From: Desertimonas sp963772825
Lineage (GTDB): Bacteria > Actinomycetota > Acidimicrobiia > Acidimicrobiales > Ilumatobacteraceae
Reading direction: 5' to 3'
DNA length: 64,000 nt
Assembly: GCA_963772825.1 (NCBI GenBank)
Contig: CAVYYX010000003.1
Coordinates: forward strand, 70,903-134,902
This document shows positions 29,678 to 38,047 of the stretch, in pieces. The position numbers were made by a program, and so were the translations under genes. Position 1 is the first letter of the stretch; each line of letters starts with the position of its first letter. The notes beneath the pieces were generated by a model. The model ran no database searches. It was not told the origin of the DNA and saw only the letters and a list, made by a program, of their open reading frames with translations.

Positions 29678-29706
29678 TTGCGAGGTACCTGCGAAGTTGT
29701 TATAAC
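29678..29706 (+). promoter_or_regulatory. Promoter of the sugar ABC operon, overlapping a palindrome
   Basis: TTGCGA (29678-29683), a 17-bp spacer and TATAAC (29701-29706) form a good sigma70-type promoter about 49 bp before the ATG at 29755. The -10 box lies inside the 8-bp palindrome GTTATAAC (29699-29706), a possible operator half for the GntR repressor of this operon. Confidence 0.5.
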
Positions 29707-29754
29707 CTCCTATCAACTCCGCGATCTGGCGAGCGGAGAGTCAGGGGAGGTCCT

Positions 29755-31116
29755 ATGTCCATACGTCGTCGAACCGTGCTTGTGGCAGCTGTCGCAGCAG
29801 CGGCCGTCACAGCCGCTTCACCGGGGCTGATCGCAGCAACCAGTCCACCGGCAGACACGTCGGGGGAGGACGTAACGATCTCGTATCTCACCCACTGGGG
29901 ACCGGAGACGGTCGAGCTGCTCGAAACGGCAGCGAGCGCCTACAGCGAGGCCAACCCGAACGTCACCGTGGAGATCCAGGCGGTGCCGTTCGGTGACCTG
30001 CTGACAACGATCCGGGCTCAGGCCGGAGGCGACGCCCCGACGATCTCGGGGATCTACGACCTGTGGCTGCCCGAGCTGGTGCGCGACGAACTGGTCGCGC
30101 CGGCACCCGAAGCGGTCGCCGCGGAGGTGACGGAGAACTGGCCGGCCGGTGTGGTCACCGCCGCCACGGTCGACGACGCGCTCTACGGCGTGCCCAACGA
30201 GATCGACCTCTACGCCCTCAACTACAACACCTCCCTGTTCGAGGAGGCCGGCATCGAGGCGCCGCCGGCGACCTGGGACGAGCTGGTCGCCGCAGCGGAG
30301 GCGCTCACCGTGCGCGACGGCGACACGATCACGCGCCAGGGCTTCGGGCTGATCAACTCGTGGGCGGCCGGCGTCGTCCACCCGTTCGCATCGCTGCTGG
30401 CTTCCAACGGCGGCGCGCTGATCGGCGAGGACGGGATGCCGGCCCTCAACACGCCCGAGGCGCTGGAGACCTTCGAGCTCTATGAGAACCTCGTGTCAGG
30501 TGTGCAGGTCACCGACCCGACGATGGGCACGGCCGACGCCAACACGACTGGCCCGTTCCTCGACAACTTCGTCGCCGGCAATACGGCGATGATCATCATG
30601 GCCAACTGGTGGGAGTCGGCGCTGCGCACGGGCATGGGCGACGAGGAGTTCGCCAACATCGCCACCGCCCCGATCCCCGTCGGGCCGAGCGGCGAGTCGC
30701 CGTCGAGCATCTCCTACTCGTGGATGACCGTCGTCAGCTCGGCCGCCGAGGACGCCGAGCAGGCCGCCGCCTGGGACTTCCTCAACTGGCTCAACGGGCC
30801 GGACTCGACCCCGGCTGACGGCCCAGCAGGTTCCTCGGCGATGGGCAACATCTTGATGTCGATGGGCATCCTGCCGACGCGCGGGTCGGACATCGAGGCG
30901 TTCTCCGATCGCCTGTCGACACCGTTCCTCGAGGGCTACGTGGGCCAACTGGAGGCGGCCACACCGTTCCCGATCGTGCTCGGCGGGCAGGAGTTCACCG
31001 AGGCGCTGCAGGCCCAGATCGAGGCGCTCGAGTTCGGCCAGACCGACGCTGCCGGCGCCAGCGAGACGGCCCAGTCGGACGGCGAGGCGATCCTCACCGC
31101 CGCCGCCGAGAGCTGA
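29755..31116 (+). CDS. ABC transporter sugar-binding protein (family 1)
   Basis: 453 aa with AGGGGAGG upstream. A signal peptide (SIRRRTVLVAAVAAAAVTAA) is followed by a TSPPADTSGED linker and the type-1 carbohydrate-binding fold: ISYLTHWGPETVELLETAASAYSEANPNVTVEIQAVPFGD, VPNEIDLYALNYNTSLFEEAGI, PATWDELVAAAEAL. It captures sugar outside the membrane for the two permeases that follow. No ATPase gene is in this operon, so a shared MsiK-type ATPase elsewhere must energise it, as is common in actinobacteria (inference). Confidence 0.9.
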   Translation: MSIRRRTVLVAAVAAAAVTAASPGLIAATSPPADTSGEDVTISYLTHWGPETVELLETAASAYSEANPNVTVEIQAVPFGDLLTTIRAQAGGDAPTISGIYDLWLPELVRDELVAPAPEAVAAEVTENWPAGVVTAATVDDALYGVPNEIDLYALNYNTSLFEEAGIEAPPATWDELVAAAEALTVRDGDTITRQGFGLINSWAAGVVHPFASLLASNGGALIGEDGMPALNTPEALETFELYENLVSGVQVTDPTMGTADANTTGPFLDNFVAGNTAMIIMANWWESALRTGMGDEEFANIATAPIPVGPSGESPSSISYSWMTVVSSAAEDAEQAAAWDFLNWLNGPDSTPADGPAGSSAMGNILMSMGILPTRGSDIEAFSDRLSTPFLEGYVGQLEAATPFPIVLGGQEFTEALQAQIEALEFGQTDAAGASETAQSDGEAILTAAAES

Positions 31117-31122
31117 CCGGGC

Positions 31123-31143
31123 GGATCCTCGCCGGCAGGATCC
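31123..31143 (+). terminator. Intercistronic hairpin after the binding-protein gene
   Basis: GGATCCT (31123-31129) pairs with AGGATCC (31137-31143) around a 7-nt loop. Placed between binding protein and first permease, it may act as an attenuator or 3' stabiliser so that the binding protein is made in excess. Confidence 0.45.
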
Positions 31144-31153
31144 TCCCGCCACG

Positions 31154-32083
31154 ATGACGACGACCATCACCGCCGCGCCCCGCAGGCCGGCGCGCCTCGG
31201 GGCGCGGCGGGGGTGGACGTTCGCCTACCTCACGCCGCCAGTCGGGCTGCTCGCTGTCTTCGTCCTCCTCCCCGTTTCGCTGACGGTCTGGTTGTCGTTC
31301 CGCGACTGGTCGTCGCAGACGCCGTTCGGGTCGTCGACGGCGGCCGGCCTCGACAACTACCGCGCCCTGTTCGACGACGGCCCGGTTGGGCGTGAGTTCC
31401 GCAACGCCTTCCGCAACACCGTCGTCTACGCCGCCAGCTCGATCGTCCTCATCGTCCCACTGTCGCTCGCCTTCGGACTGCTCATCCATCGCGTCGCCGT
31501 CCGCGGCAGCGGGCTGCTGCGCGGCATTCTGTTCTCGGCGTACATGGTGCCGATGATCGCCGTCGCCATCGTCTGGTCGAAGCTCTACTCGCCGACCGAG
31601 GGCCCGCTCAACCAGGCCCTCGAGTGGGCCGGGGTCGACCCGCAACCGTGGCTGTCCTCGCCGGACACGGCGCTGCGCTCGCTGGTCATCCTCAACGTGT
31701 GGCAGCAGGTCGGATATTTCACCGTGCTGATGGTCGCCGGCCTGACGCAGATCCCGGACGTCGTCTACGAGGCCGCCGCCATCGACGGGGCCACCGGGCT
31801 GCGCCTGCTGTGGCGGGTCACCCTCCCGCTGCTGCGCCGCACGATGCTGTTCGTCGTCGTCATCGCTCTGATCAACGCCGTGCAGGTGTTCGAGCCGGTG
31901 GCGGCGATCACCCAGGGCGGCCCGGCGGGGTCGACGAACACACTGACCTACCACATCCGCCGCGTCGGCATCGAGCGCACCCAGGGCGGGCTGGGTTCGG
32001 CGATGGCCGTGATGCTGCTGCTCGCCCTCGTCGTGTGCGTCGGCCTCGTCTTCGCCCTGCTCCGCCGGGACGTCGAGAAGTGA
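31154..32083 (+). CDS. Sugar ABC transporter permease, MalF/UgpA type
   Basis: 309 aa with six likely membrane segments: FAYLTPPVGLLAVFVLLPVSLTVWLSF at the N-terminus, then TVVYAASSIVLIVPLSLAFGLL, GILFSAYMVPMIAVAIVW, VILNVWQQVGYFTVLMVAGL, MLFVVVIALINAVQVF and AVMLLLALVVCVGLVFALL. The EAA loop that docks the ATPase is visible as YEAAAIDGATGLRLLWRVTLPLL. Typical inner-membrane partner of the MalG-type permease encoded next. Confidence 0.92.
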   Translation: MTTTITAAPRRPARLGARRGWTFAYLTPPVGLLAVFVLLPVSLTVWLSFRDWSSQTPFGSSTAAGLDNYRALFDDGPVGREFRNAFRNTVVYAASSIVLIVPLSLAFGLLIHRVAVRGSGLLRGILFSAYMVPMIAVAIVWSKLYSPTEGPLNQALEWAGVDPQPWLSSPDTALRSLVILNVWQQVGYFTVLMVAGLTQIPDVVYEAAAIDGATGLRLLWRVTLPLLRRTMLFVVVIALINAVQVFEPVAAITQGGPAGSTNTLTYHIRRVGIERTQGGLGSAMAVMLLLALVVCVGLVFALLRRDVEK

Positions 32084-32110
32084 GTCGTTCATTGCGTTCC
32101 CCGGCCACGC
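32084..32110 (+). repeat. Left arm of a 27-bp inverted repeat around the second permease gene
   Basis: Begins directly after the stop codon of the first permease. Its reverse complement matches 33055-33081 at 26 of 27 positions. The two arms enclose a ~940-bp segment containing the second permease gene. Confidence 0.75.
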
Positions 32111-32165
32111 AGGCCGTTGATAGCCGCTCCTCGGCTGGCGCCTCGTCGCTCGCATCGGAGGACGT

Positions 32166-32999
32166 GTGAACACCCGCTACTGGGGGCGGATGTTGGCCGG
32201 GGCCCTCGTCATCGCCTGCTGCGTCGTCGCTGCCTTCCCACTCGTGTGGATGCTGCTGACCAGCCTGAAGACTCCGCAGGAAACGATCGAGTCGCCGCCG
32301 GTGTGGTTCCCCGCCAACCCTTCACTCGACGCCTATCGCGAGGTCACCGACGTCATCGACGTCCCCCGCTCCATGCGTAACTCGATCGTCATCGCCGGGG
32401 TGACGACGCTGGGCATCCTCGCCACCAGCCTGATGGCTGGCTACGCCTTCGCCAAGTATCGCTTTCGCGGTCGCAACGCGCTGTTCGCCGTGCTCATCGC
32501 CACGATGTTCCTGCCACCGATCGTCACGCTGATCCCGCTGTACCGCATCGTCACGCAGATCGGGTTCGACGGCCGGCTGATCGGGGTGATCGCCCCCAAC
32601 CTCGTCAACGCCTTCGGCATCTTTCTGATGCGCCAATTCATCCAGGGCGTCCCCGACGAACTGATCGACGCCGCCCGCATCGATGGCGCCGGCGAGGCGC
32701 GCATCCTCGTGCGGATCGTCGCCCCGCTCGTCACCCCGGCGCTGGCGGCGCTGGCCCTGTTCGCGTTCGTCTACTACTGGAACGGCTACCTCTGGCCACT
32801 CACCGTGCTCAGTGGCCGCGAGTCCGAGTACCCGATCGTGCTCAGCCTCGGCCGCCTGCTCAGCTACACGCGCTCGGCCGAGAACACGAACCTGGTGATG
32901 GCCGGGGCCGCGCTCGCCGTGCTCCCGCCGCTCGCAGTGTTCGCTGTTCTCCAGCGCTACTACGTGCGCACGATCGCCCGCAGCGGGTTGACCGGATGA
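32166..32999 (+). CDS. Sugar ABC transporter permease, MalG/UgpE type
   Basis: 277 aa from GTG 32166 after GGAGGACGT. Six membrane segments with VIACCVVAAFPLVWMLLTSLKTPQE at the start, IVIAGVTTLGILATSLMAGYAFAKYRFRGR, MFLPPIVTLIPLYRI, and the EAA loop DELIDAARIDGAGEARILVRIVAPLV, which meets the ATPase. Pairs with the permease at 31154. The gene is enclosed by the 27-bp inverted repeat described separately. Confidence 0.92.
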   Translation: MNTRYWGRMLAGALVIACCVVAAFPLVWMLLTSLKTPQETIESPPVWFPANPSLDAYREVTDVIDVPRSMRNSIVIAGVTTLGILATSLMAGYAFAKYRFRGRNALFAVLIATMFLPPIVTLIPLYRIVTQIGFDGRLIGVIAPNLVNAFGIFLMRQFIQGVPDELIDAARIDGAGEARILVRIVAPLVTPALAALALFAFVYYWNGYLWPLTVLSGRESEYPIVLSLGRLLSYTRSAENTNLVMAGAALAVLPPLAVFAVLQRYYVRTIARSGLTG

Positions 33000-33054
33000 C
33001 TGCCACCTGCAAGCTCCGGTGCCGGGCGGTCAATCGCTGCGCAGGCCGATTACG

Positions 33055-33081
33055 GCGTGGCCGGGGAACGCGATGAACGAC
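33055..33081 (+). repeat. Right arm of the 27-bp inverted repeat, covering the ROK gene start
   Basis: Reverse complement of 32084-32110 with one mismatch. It includes the GGGGAA ribosome site and the ATG (33073) of the next gene, so pairing of the arms in the mRNA would hide that start. Confidence 0.75.
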
Positions 33082-33987
33082 GTCGACGGGATCGTCGTCG
33101 GGGTCGACCTCGGTGGAACGCGGCTGCGCGCCGGTTCTGCGCCGGCCGACTCGTCGGTGCCTGTGCACGGCAACGTGACCCAGCTGGCCGACCGCCCTGC
33201 GCCGGCGAGGCTCAGCGAGCTCGGCGCCGCCCTCGACGCCATGCTCGTCGCCGCGGCCCCACTCGGCCGGGTCCGCGGCATGGCGATCGCCGTCCCCGGC
33301 CTCGTGGCCGGGTCGATCTGCACCTGGGTGCCCAACCTGCCCTATCTCGACGGCGTCGACCTGGCGGGAATCACCGCTCACGTCCGCGCCGTCGGCAACG
33401 ACGCCCACTTCGCCCTCCTCGCCGAGGCCGCTGAGGGTGCCGCGTTCGAACGGGCTGACGCCCTGTTGCTGGCGATCGGTACCGGAATCGGCTCGGCCGT
33501 GCTCAGCGACGGGCGGATCGTGCGCGGCAGCCACGGCGCAGCTGCTTCGTTCGGCTGGGCGTGCGCCGACATCGCCGACCCCGGCGACGACCGCCACGGC
33601 TGGCTCGAGAGGCACGGCGCCGGTCCGGTGCTCGACGCCGCAGGCGCGGCGATGACCCCGCCCGTCGACGGCCGCGGGCTGGTCGCCGCCGCAATCGCCG
33701 GAGACGACAGGGCGCGGGCCACGCTCGACCGGGTCGGAGGGACCCTGGGCACGGCGCTGGCCGGTGCCGTCGCCCTGGTGGACCCCGGCCTGGTGATCAT
33801 CAGCGGTGGACTCGCCGACGCCGTCGAATCACTGACCCCGTCGTTGCGCGCCGCGCTGCTGCGCCAGCTGCCGGCGCACCTGCGCGACATCGAGGTCGTG
33901 GGCGGCGCACTCGGGCCATCGGCGGGGTTGATCGGCGCCCTCGTGGCGGCGCGTCGCGGTCCCGACTGGTGGCAGGTGAGCGGCTGA
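33073..33987 (+). CDS. ROK-family sugar kinase-like protein with degenerate signature
   Basis: 304 aa from ATG 33073 (GGGGAACGCG upstream; an in-frame start at 33019 is less likely). The ATP phosphate loop VGVDLGGTRLRAG (8-20), AIAVPGLV, VGNDAHFALLAEA (catalytic-Asp motif ND) and LLAIGTGIGSAVLSDGRIVRG are ROK-like. The zinc motif CxCGxxGC is missing: the region reads FGWACADIADPGDDRHGWLERHGAGP. Such proteins may be sugar kinases without structural zinc or sensors. It sits between transporter and GntR repressor, suggesting phosphorylation of the imported sugar, perhaps an amino sugar (inference). Confidence 0.82.
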   Translation: MNDVDGIVVGVDLGGTRLRAGSAPADSSVPVHGNVTQLADRPAPARLSELGAALDAMLVAAAPLGRVRGMAIAVPGLVAGSICTWVPNLPYLDGVDLAGITAHVRAVGNDAHFALLAEAAEGAAFERADALLLAIGTGIGSAVLSDGRIVRGSHGAAASFGWACADIADPGDDRHGWLERHGAGPVLDAAGAAMTPPVDGRGLVAAAIAGDDRARATLDRVGGTLGTALAGAVALVDPGLVIISGGLADAVESLTPSLRAALLRQLPAHLRDIEVVGGALGPSAGLIGALVAARRGPDWWQVSG

Positions 33988-34727
33988 TGGCGACGATGAT
34001 CCGCCCCGACCGGCGCCGCCCCGAGCCGCTGTGGCACCAGGTCGAGCAGTCGATCCGGGCGGCGATCGACAGCGGCACGTGGAGAGCCGGGGCGCGCCTT
34101 CCCGGCGAGGACCAGCTCACCGACCTCCTCGGGGTCAGCCGGATCACGGTTCGACACGCCCTCGCCAACCTCGAGACGGCGGGCATCCTGCGCCGCGAGC
34201 ACGGCCGCGGAACGTTCGTCCGCTCGGCTCGCCTCGTCGCCGGGACGCGGGCGCTGACCAGCTTCAGCGAGGAGATGGCCGTCCTCGGCCTCGATGTCGC
34301 CACGCGCCTGATCGACGTCCGGCGCATCAGGGCCAGCGGTCCGATCGCCGAGGCGTTGGAGATCGACGAGGGCCGCGCTGTCGTGCGCCTGCGCCGGCTG
34401 CGCTTCGGCGGTGGCCAGCCGATCGGCGTGCAGGCCGCCCACCTGCGCGGCGACCGCGTCGACGGCCTCACCGCCGCCGATCTCGGCGACGGCTCGCTGT
34501 ACACGTTGCTGCGCGAGCGCTACGGAATCCACCCCGCCCTCGCCGAGGAGGTCTACCGGGTCGCCGGCGCCGGGCGCCGCGACGCCGAGCTGCTCGGCAT
34601 CGCTCCCGGCGACGCCGTGTTCTTCGTCGAGCGGATCACGAGCGACGACCGCGGGCCATTCGAGTACACGCTGTCGACGATGCGCGGCGACCGCTACGAG
34701 ATCCGCTCGTCGCTGCGCGCCACCTGA
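33987..34727 (+). CDS. GntR-family (HutC/UTRA) transcriptional repressor
   Basis: 246 aa; ATG 33987 overlaps the ROK stop. Residues 15-80 form the winged helix (PLWHQVEQSIRAAIDSGTW, RLPGEDQLTDLLGVSRITVRHALANLETAGILRREHGRGTFV), followed by a UTRA ligand domain (LTSFSEEMAVLG, VRLRRLRFGGGQPIGVQAAHL, FFVERITSDD). UTRA regulators usually bind a phosphorylated sugar from the pathway they control, consistent with an operon-specific repressor acting at the promoter near 29,700. Confidence 0.92.
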   Translation: MATMIRPDRRRPEPLWHQVEQSIRAAIDSGTWRAGARLPGEDQLTDLLGVSRITVRHALANLETAGILRREHGRGTFVRSARLVAGTRALTSFSEEMAVLGLDVATRLIDVRRIRASGPIAEALEIDEGRAVVRLRRLRFGGGQPIGVQAAHLRGDRVDGLTAADLGDGSLYTLLRERYGIHPALAEEVYRVAGAGRRDAELLGIAPGDAVFFVERITSDDRGPFEYTLSTMRGDRYEIRSSLRAT

Positions 34728-34759
34728 TCACCACCCACCAAGCACCAAGGAGCCACCCG

Positions 34760-35551
34760 ATGGCCGACCACTACCTGCACCGCCTCGTCGAGCTGATCGA
34801 GCGAGCCGGGACGACAAACGACGCGAACCTCGACGTCGTCTCCGAGCGCTTCGCCGGCACACTCGCCGACGGCGGGCTCGTCCACCTCTACGGCTCCGGG
34901 CACTCCGTGCTGCCGTGCCAGGAGGCCTTCCCCCGCTACGGCAGCTACGTCGGCTTCAATCCGCTGACCGACCCGCGCACGATGTGGCACAACGTGCTCG
35001 GCGCCGGGGGAGTGCGTGAGCTGCTGTGGCTGGAGCGCACCGAGGGGTACGTCGACAAGTTCCTCGCCCATCAGCCGCTCAACGCCGGCGACTGTCTCGT
35101 CGTGTACAGCCACTCCGGGCGCAACGCGGCCGGCATCGACGTCGCCCTCTACGCCAAGCAGCGCGGCCTGTTCGTCGTCGCCGTGTCATCGGGGGCGAAC
35201 CTCGACCAACCGGCGACGCACTCGTCCGGCCAGCGCCTCGGCGACGTCGCCGATGTGTTGATCGATACCGGCGCGCCGGTGGAGGACGCCATCGTGCCGA
35301 TCGACGGTTGGAGCAGACCCGTGGCCGGGGCGTCGACGGTGCTGGCGATGATCCTGACCCACGAGCTGATCGCCCGCACGGCAGCCGCCCTCGCCGCCCG
35401 CGGCGTCGAGCTGCCGACGTTCGCCTCGCCGACGATCCCCGGCGTCACCCTCGGCGACACCGACCGCGTCTACGCCGTGTATCGCGAGCGGATGATCGAC
35501 GCCCAGCAGCGCCACCTCCCGGCGTTCCGTGCGGAGATGGGCGCCGGCTGA
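34760..35551 (+). CDS. SIS-domain phosphosugar-binding protein (COG4821-like)
   Basis: 263 aa from ATG 34760 (CAAGGAGC upstream). It has the SIS fold of phosphosugar isomerases: LADGGLVHLYGSGHSVLPCQEAF, CLVVYSHSGRNAAGIDVALYAKQRGLFVVAVSS, and a long C-terminal helix. The family resembles uncharacterised SIS proteins next to ABC sugar transporters and GntR/UTRA regulators. Likely substrate is the phosphosugar made by the ROK kinase. Closes the operon. Confidence 0.85.
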   Translation: MADHYLHRLVELIERAGTTNDANLDVVSERFAGTLADGGLVHLYGSGHSVLPCQEAFPRYGSYVGFNPLTDPRTMWHNVLGAGGVRELLWLERTEGYVDKFLAHQPLNAGDCLVVYSHSGRNAAGIDVALYAKQRGLFVVAVSSGANLDQPATHSSGQRLGDVADVLIDTGAPVEDAIVPIDGWSRPVAGASTVLAMILTHELIARTAAALAARGVELPTFASPTIPGVTLGDTDRVYAVYRERMIDAQQRHLPAFRAEMGAG

Positions 35552-35572
35552 CCCGCTCGGAGGAAGGACTCA

Positions 35573-35599
35573 GTTCTCCTCGGGTGTGTGTGGGTCGGT
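35573..35599 (+). repeat. Copy 2 of the ~27-bp 3'-end motif
   Basis: GTTCTCCTCGGGTGTGTGTG then GGTCGGT, 22 nt after the SIS gene stop. It matches 25212-25239 at about 24 positions. Located between converging genes. Confidence 0.4.
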
Positions 35600-35664
35600 C
35601 GATGCGCTGCGCCTCCGGGAAACGGGGACGTCCATCGTCATGAGCGTGACGTTCGGGCCGGGCG

Positions 35665-36477
35665 TCATGGGTTGTGGTGACGCCACCACGTCGCCGTCTC
35701 GTGGTCGGAGGGGAAGAACGCTTCGAGGCGTAGTTCTTGGGCCGTGATGTCGACGGGTGTTCCGATCGTCGAGACGATCGAGAACCAGCGCAGCGTGCTG
35801 TCGTGGTAGGTGAAGTGGACATCGATGACGGGTACGAGCGGGGCGATCGAGCGCGGCGCGGCGGTGAACACGGCGGCATCTGGGCCCGTTCGCAGGCGAT
35901 GGGCGAACTCGGCGGTGTGCAGGTCCATCACCCCTCCGACCGCTTCGCGACGGGCGCGCTCGAGCAGCGCTGGCGCCACCTCGTTCCAGTTCTCGACCGC
36001 CGAGCGCACCGGCCCGGGTTCGAGCATCAGGCTCAGCACGTTGGCCGGGTCCGGTAGCGGCTCGGGCGCGCACAGGTCGGTGAACAGGCGGGCCGCGCCG
36101 CTGTTCACCCGAACGACGTCCCAGCGCCGGTCGATCACGACCGCCGGGTACGGGTCGTGCTGGTCGAGGACGTGTTCCAGCGCCGCCATGACCCGCTCGA
36201 TCGCTGGATGATCGAGGTCGTGCTCGGGGTAGATCGCGGCGAATCCGGCGGCGACGAGCAGTCCGTTGCGGTCGCGCAGCGGGACGTCCAGGGCGACGGC
36301 GAGCCGCATCACCATCTCGCGGCTGGGTTGTGAGCGACCGGTCTCGACGAAGCTCATGTACCGAGGCGTTGTCGCCGCCGCCGCTGCCAGGTCGAGTTGA
36401 CTCATCGCCCGCACCTGGCGCCAGTAGCGGACGAGGTCACCAAACGTGCCGCCCTCCGAAGCGACCAACCTCGACAC
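35665..36477 (-). CDS. XRE-family regulator with MmyB-like ligand domain
   Basis: 270 aa. The N-terminal helix-turn-helix (FGDLVRYWRQVRAMSQLDLAAAAATTPRYMSFVETGRSQPSREMVMRLAVAL, about 12-64) is followed by a PAS-like MmyB domain (LDQHDPYPAVVIDRRWDVVRVNSGAARLF, about 104-132; LRWFSIVSTIGTPVDITAQELRLEAFFPSD at the end). Such regulators sit divergently from redox or detoxification genes and bind small lipophilic ligands. Here the divergent gene at 36564 is AhpD-like and is the probable target. Confidence 0.9.
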   Translation of the reverse strand: MSRLVASEGGTFGDLVRYWRQVRAMSQLDLAAAAATTPRYMSFVETGRSQPSREMVMRLAVALDVPLRDRNGLLVAAGFAAIYPEHDLDHPAIERVMAALEHVLDQHDPYPAVVIDRRWDVVRVNSGAARLFTDLCAPEPLPDPANVLSLMLEPGPVRSAVENWNEVAPALLERARREAVGGVMDLHTAEFAHRLRTGPDAAVFTAAPRSIAPLVPVIDVHFTYHDSTLRWFSIVSTIGTPVDITAQELRLEAFFPSDHETATWWRHHNP

Positions 36478-36563
36478 GGTGGCGACGCTACGCCCCGATC
36501 GGCATGGCGTCGCTTCCCTGGCGGGGAATGGTCACCGATCCGTCGCGCACCGATGATCGAGTC

Positions 36564-37115
36564 ATGAACCTCAACATCCTCACTCCAGACGACGCACCGG
36601 CACAGTCACAGCCGATTCTCGAAGGGATCGCTGCCGACCTCGGCTTCGTGCCCAACCTGGCCGCCGTCACCGCCGCCAGCCCGACCCTGCTCGCCGCCTT
36701 CGACTCACTGCGCCGAACGGTTTCGGATCCGACGTTCGATCCCGTGCACCGTGAGATCGTGGGGGTCGCGGTCGGCGTGGCCGTCGACAACGCCTATGGC
36801 GTGGCGTTCCATTCCACGGTGCTCGGCAGCCTCGGCATCGACGAGTCCGACATCGAGGCGATGCGTGCCGGCTCCGAACCGAACGACCCCGTCCATGCCG
36901 CGGTCTACGCCTTCGCACGCGACGTCACCGTGCATCGCGGAAAGGTCGACGACGATGTCGTCGAACGCGCCAACGACGCCGGACTCGACAGCAGCGATCT
37001 CCTCCAGCTCGTCGCCGAGTGCGTGTTCGCCGGCCTCGTCGGCATCGTTGACAACCTCGCCGGCAGGGTCCCGCTGGACGAGTTCCTCGTCGCCCGGCAA
37101 TGGAAAGCGAGCTGA
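36564..37115 (+). CDS. Carboxymuconolactone decarboxylase / AhpD-like protein lacking CxxC
   Basis: 183 aa from ATG 36564. Helical CMD fold: ILEGIAADLGFVPNLAAVTAASPTLLAAFDSLRRTV, then HREIVGVAVGVAVDNAYGVAFHSTVLGSLG. In AhpD the equivalent of DNAYGVAFHS carries CxxC plus His; here both cysteines are replaced while His and an upstream Glu remain. A redox reaction by the classical disulfide is therefore unlikely. A second half (VHRGKVDDDVVERANDAGL, LLQLVAECVFAGLVGIVDNLA) follows. Divergent from the MmyB-type regulator. Confidence 0.85.
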   Translation: MNLNILTPDDAPAQSQPILEGIAADLGFVPNLAAVTAASPTLLAAFDSLRRTVSDPTFDPVHREIVGVAVGVAVDNAYGVAFHSTVLGSLGIDESDIEAMRAGSEPNDPVHAAVYAFARDVTVHRGKVDDDVVERANDAGLDSSDLLQLVAECVFAGLVGIVDNLAGRVPLDEFLVARQWKAS

Positions 37116-37192
37116 CACCAAACGGTGCAAACGAACCCGGCGGTCACGACTCGGCGTGGTGTCCGAGCGTGACGCCGTAGGTTCGTTCTTGC

Positions 37193-37984
37193 ATGGTGTC
37201 GTTCGACGTCGATCGCTACCTGTCCCGCATCGAGTTCGACGGTGGACACGAGCCCTCCGTGGACACCTTGGTGCGGCTCCAGGCCGCCCACCTGATGCGG
37301 GTGCCGTTCGAGAACCTTCATGTGTTCCACCGCCTGGGGGTGCGGGTGGATGTCGAGTGGTCCTTCCACAAGATCGTCGAACAGCGGCGGGGCGGGTGGT
37401 GCTTCGAGCTCAACGGATGCTTCGCCGAACTGTTGCGCCACCTCGGATACCGCGTGGACCTGTTGTCGTGTCGCACCTTCGACGCGGCCACTGGCGGGCT
37501 GAGCCCCGACTTCGATCACTTGACACTGCTCGTGCACGTCCACGGCGCCGCGTACCTCGTCGACGTCGGCTGGGGCGACAATCCACTCGCGCCGCTTCCG
37601 GCCGAGCCGGGCGAGTACCCCAGCCGGCCGCGACCGGCCCGCATCGAGACCGATGCCTCGACCTTGCGCCTCTTGGAGTACGTCGAGCGATCGGACGGCA
37701 CCGTCGCGTGGGAGTTGCAGTATCAAGCGTCACGCCAGCCCCGCCACCTCGCCGAATTCGAGGCCCGCAGCCGCCAGTTGCAGACCGAACCAGGGCTGTC
37801 GTGGACCGCCAAGCCGCTCGTCACTCGGGCTACCTCAGCGTGCGGAGGTCGCGTGACGCTGCACCGCGACCGGCTGCGCGTGCGCAACGACGACCTGTCG
37901 ATCCACGACAAGGATGTGCCGGTCGACGAATGGGAGGTCGAGCTACGCACTTGGTTCGAGATGTCCATCCCAACGGCGAAGTGA
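37193..37984 (+). CDS. nat: Arylamine N-acetyltransferase
   Basis: 263 aa, normal for bacterial NATs, which move acetyl from acetyl-CoA to arylamines or hydrazines. The Cys-His-Asp triad is visible: RRGGWCFELNGCFAELL (Cys 70), DFDHLTLLVHV (His about 107) and YLVDVGWGDNP (Asp about 122). An N-terminal helical bundle (VDRYLSRIEFDG, LVRLQAAHLMRVPFENLHV) precedes the barrel. Start is ATG 37193 (GTG at 37196 is also possible). It stands alone, 77 bp after the AhpD-like gene. Confidence 0.93.
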   Translation: MVSFDVDRYLSRIEFDGGHEPSVDTLVRLQAAHLMRVPFENLHVFHRLGVRVDVEWSFHKIVEQRRGGWCFELNGCFAELLRHLGYRVDLLSCRTFDAATGGLSPDFDHLTLLVHVHGAAYLVDVGWGDNPLAPLPAEPGEYPSRPRPARIETDASTLRLLEYVERSDGTVAWELQYQASRQPRHLAEFEARSRQLQTEPGLSWTAKPLVTRATSACGGRVTLHRDRLRVRNDDLSIHDKDVPVDEWEVELRTWFEMSIPTAK

Positions 37985-38047
37985 CCGTCCGCAACCGGAC
38001 GAGCAAACAGACACTGCAGGACGATCGCGTCATAGGCGGGGATTGCG

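Noticed and set aside
31094..32173. 359-codon minus ORF over the first permease
   Set aside because: Charged low-complexity antisense product; the permease on + has clear membrane segments and EAA loop.
32084..33081. Insertion sequence remnant bounded by the 27-bp inverted repeat
   Set aside because: The enclosed gene is an ordinary permease in its operon position; no transposase and no target duplication seen.
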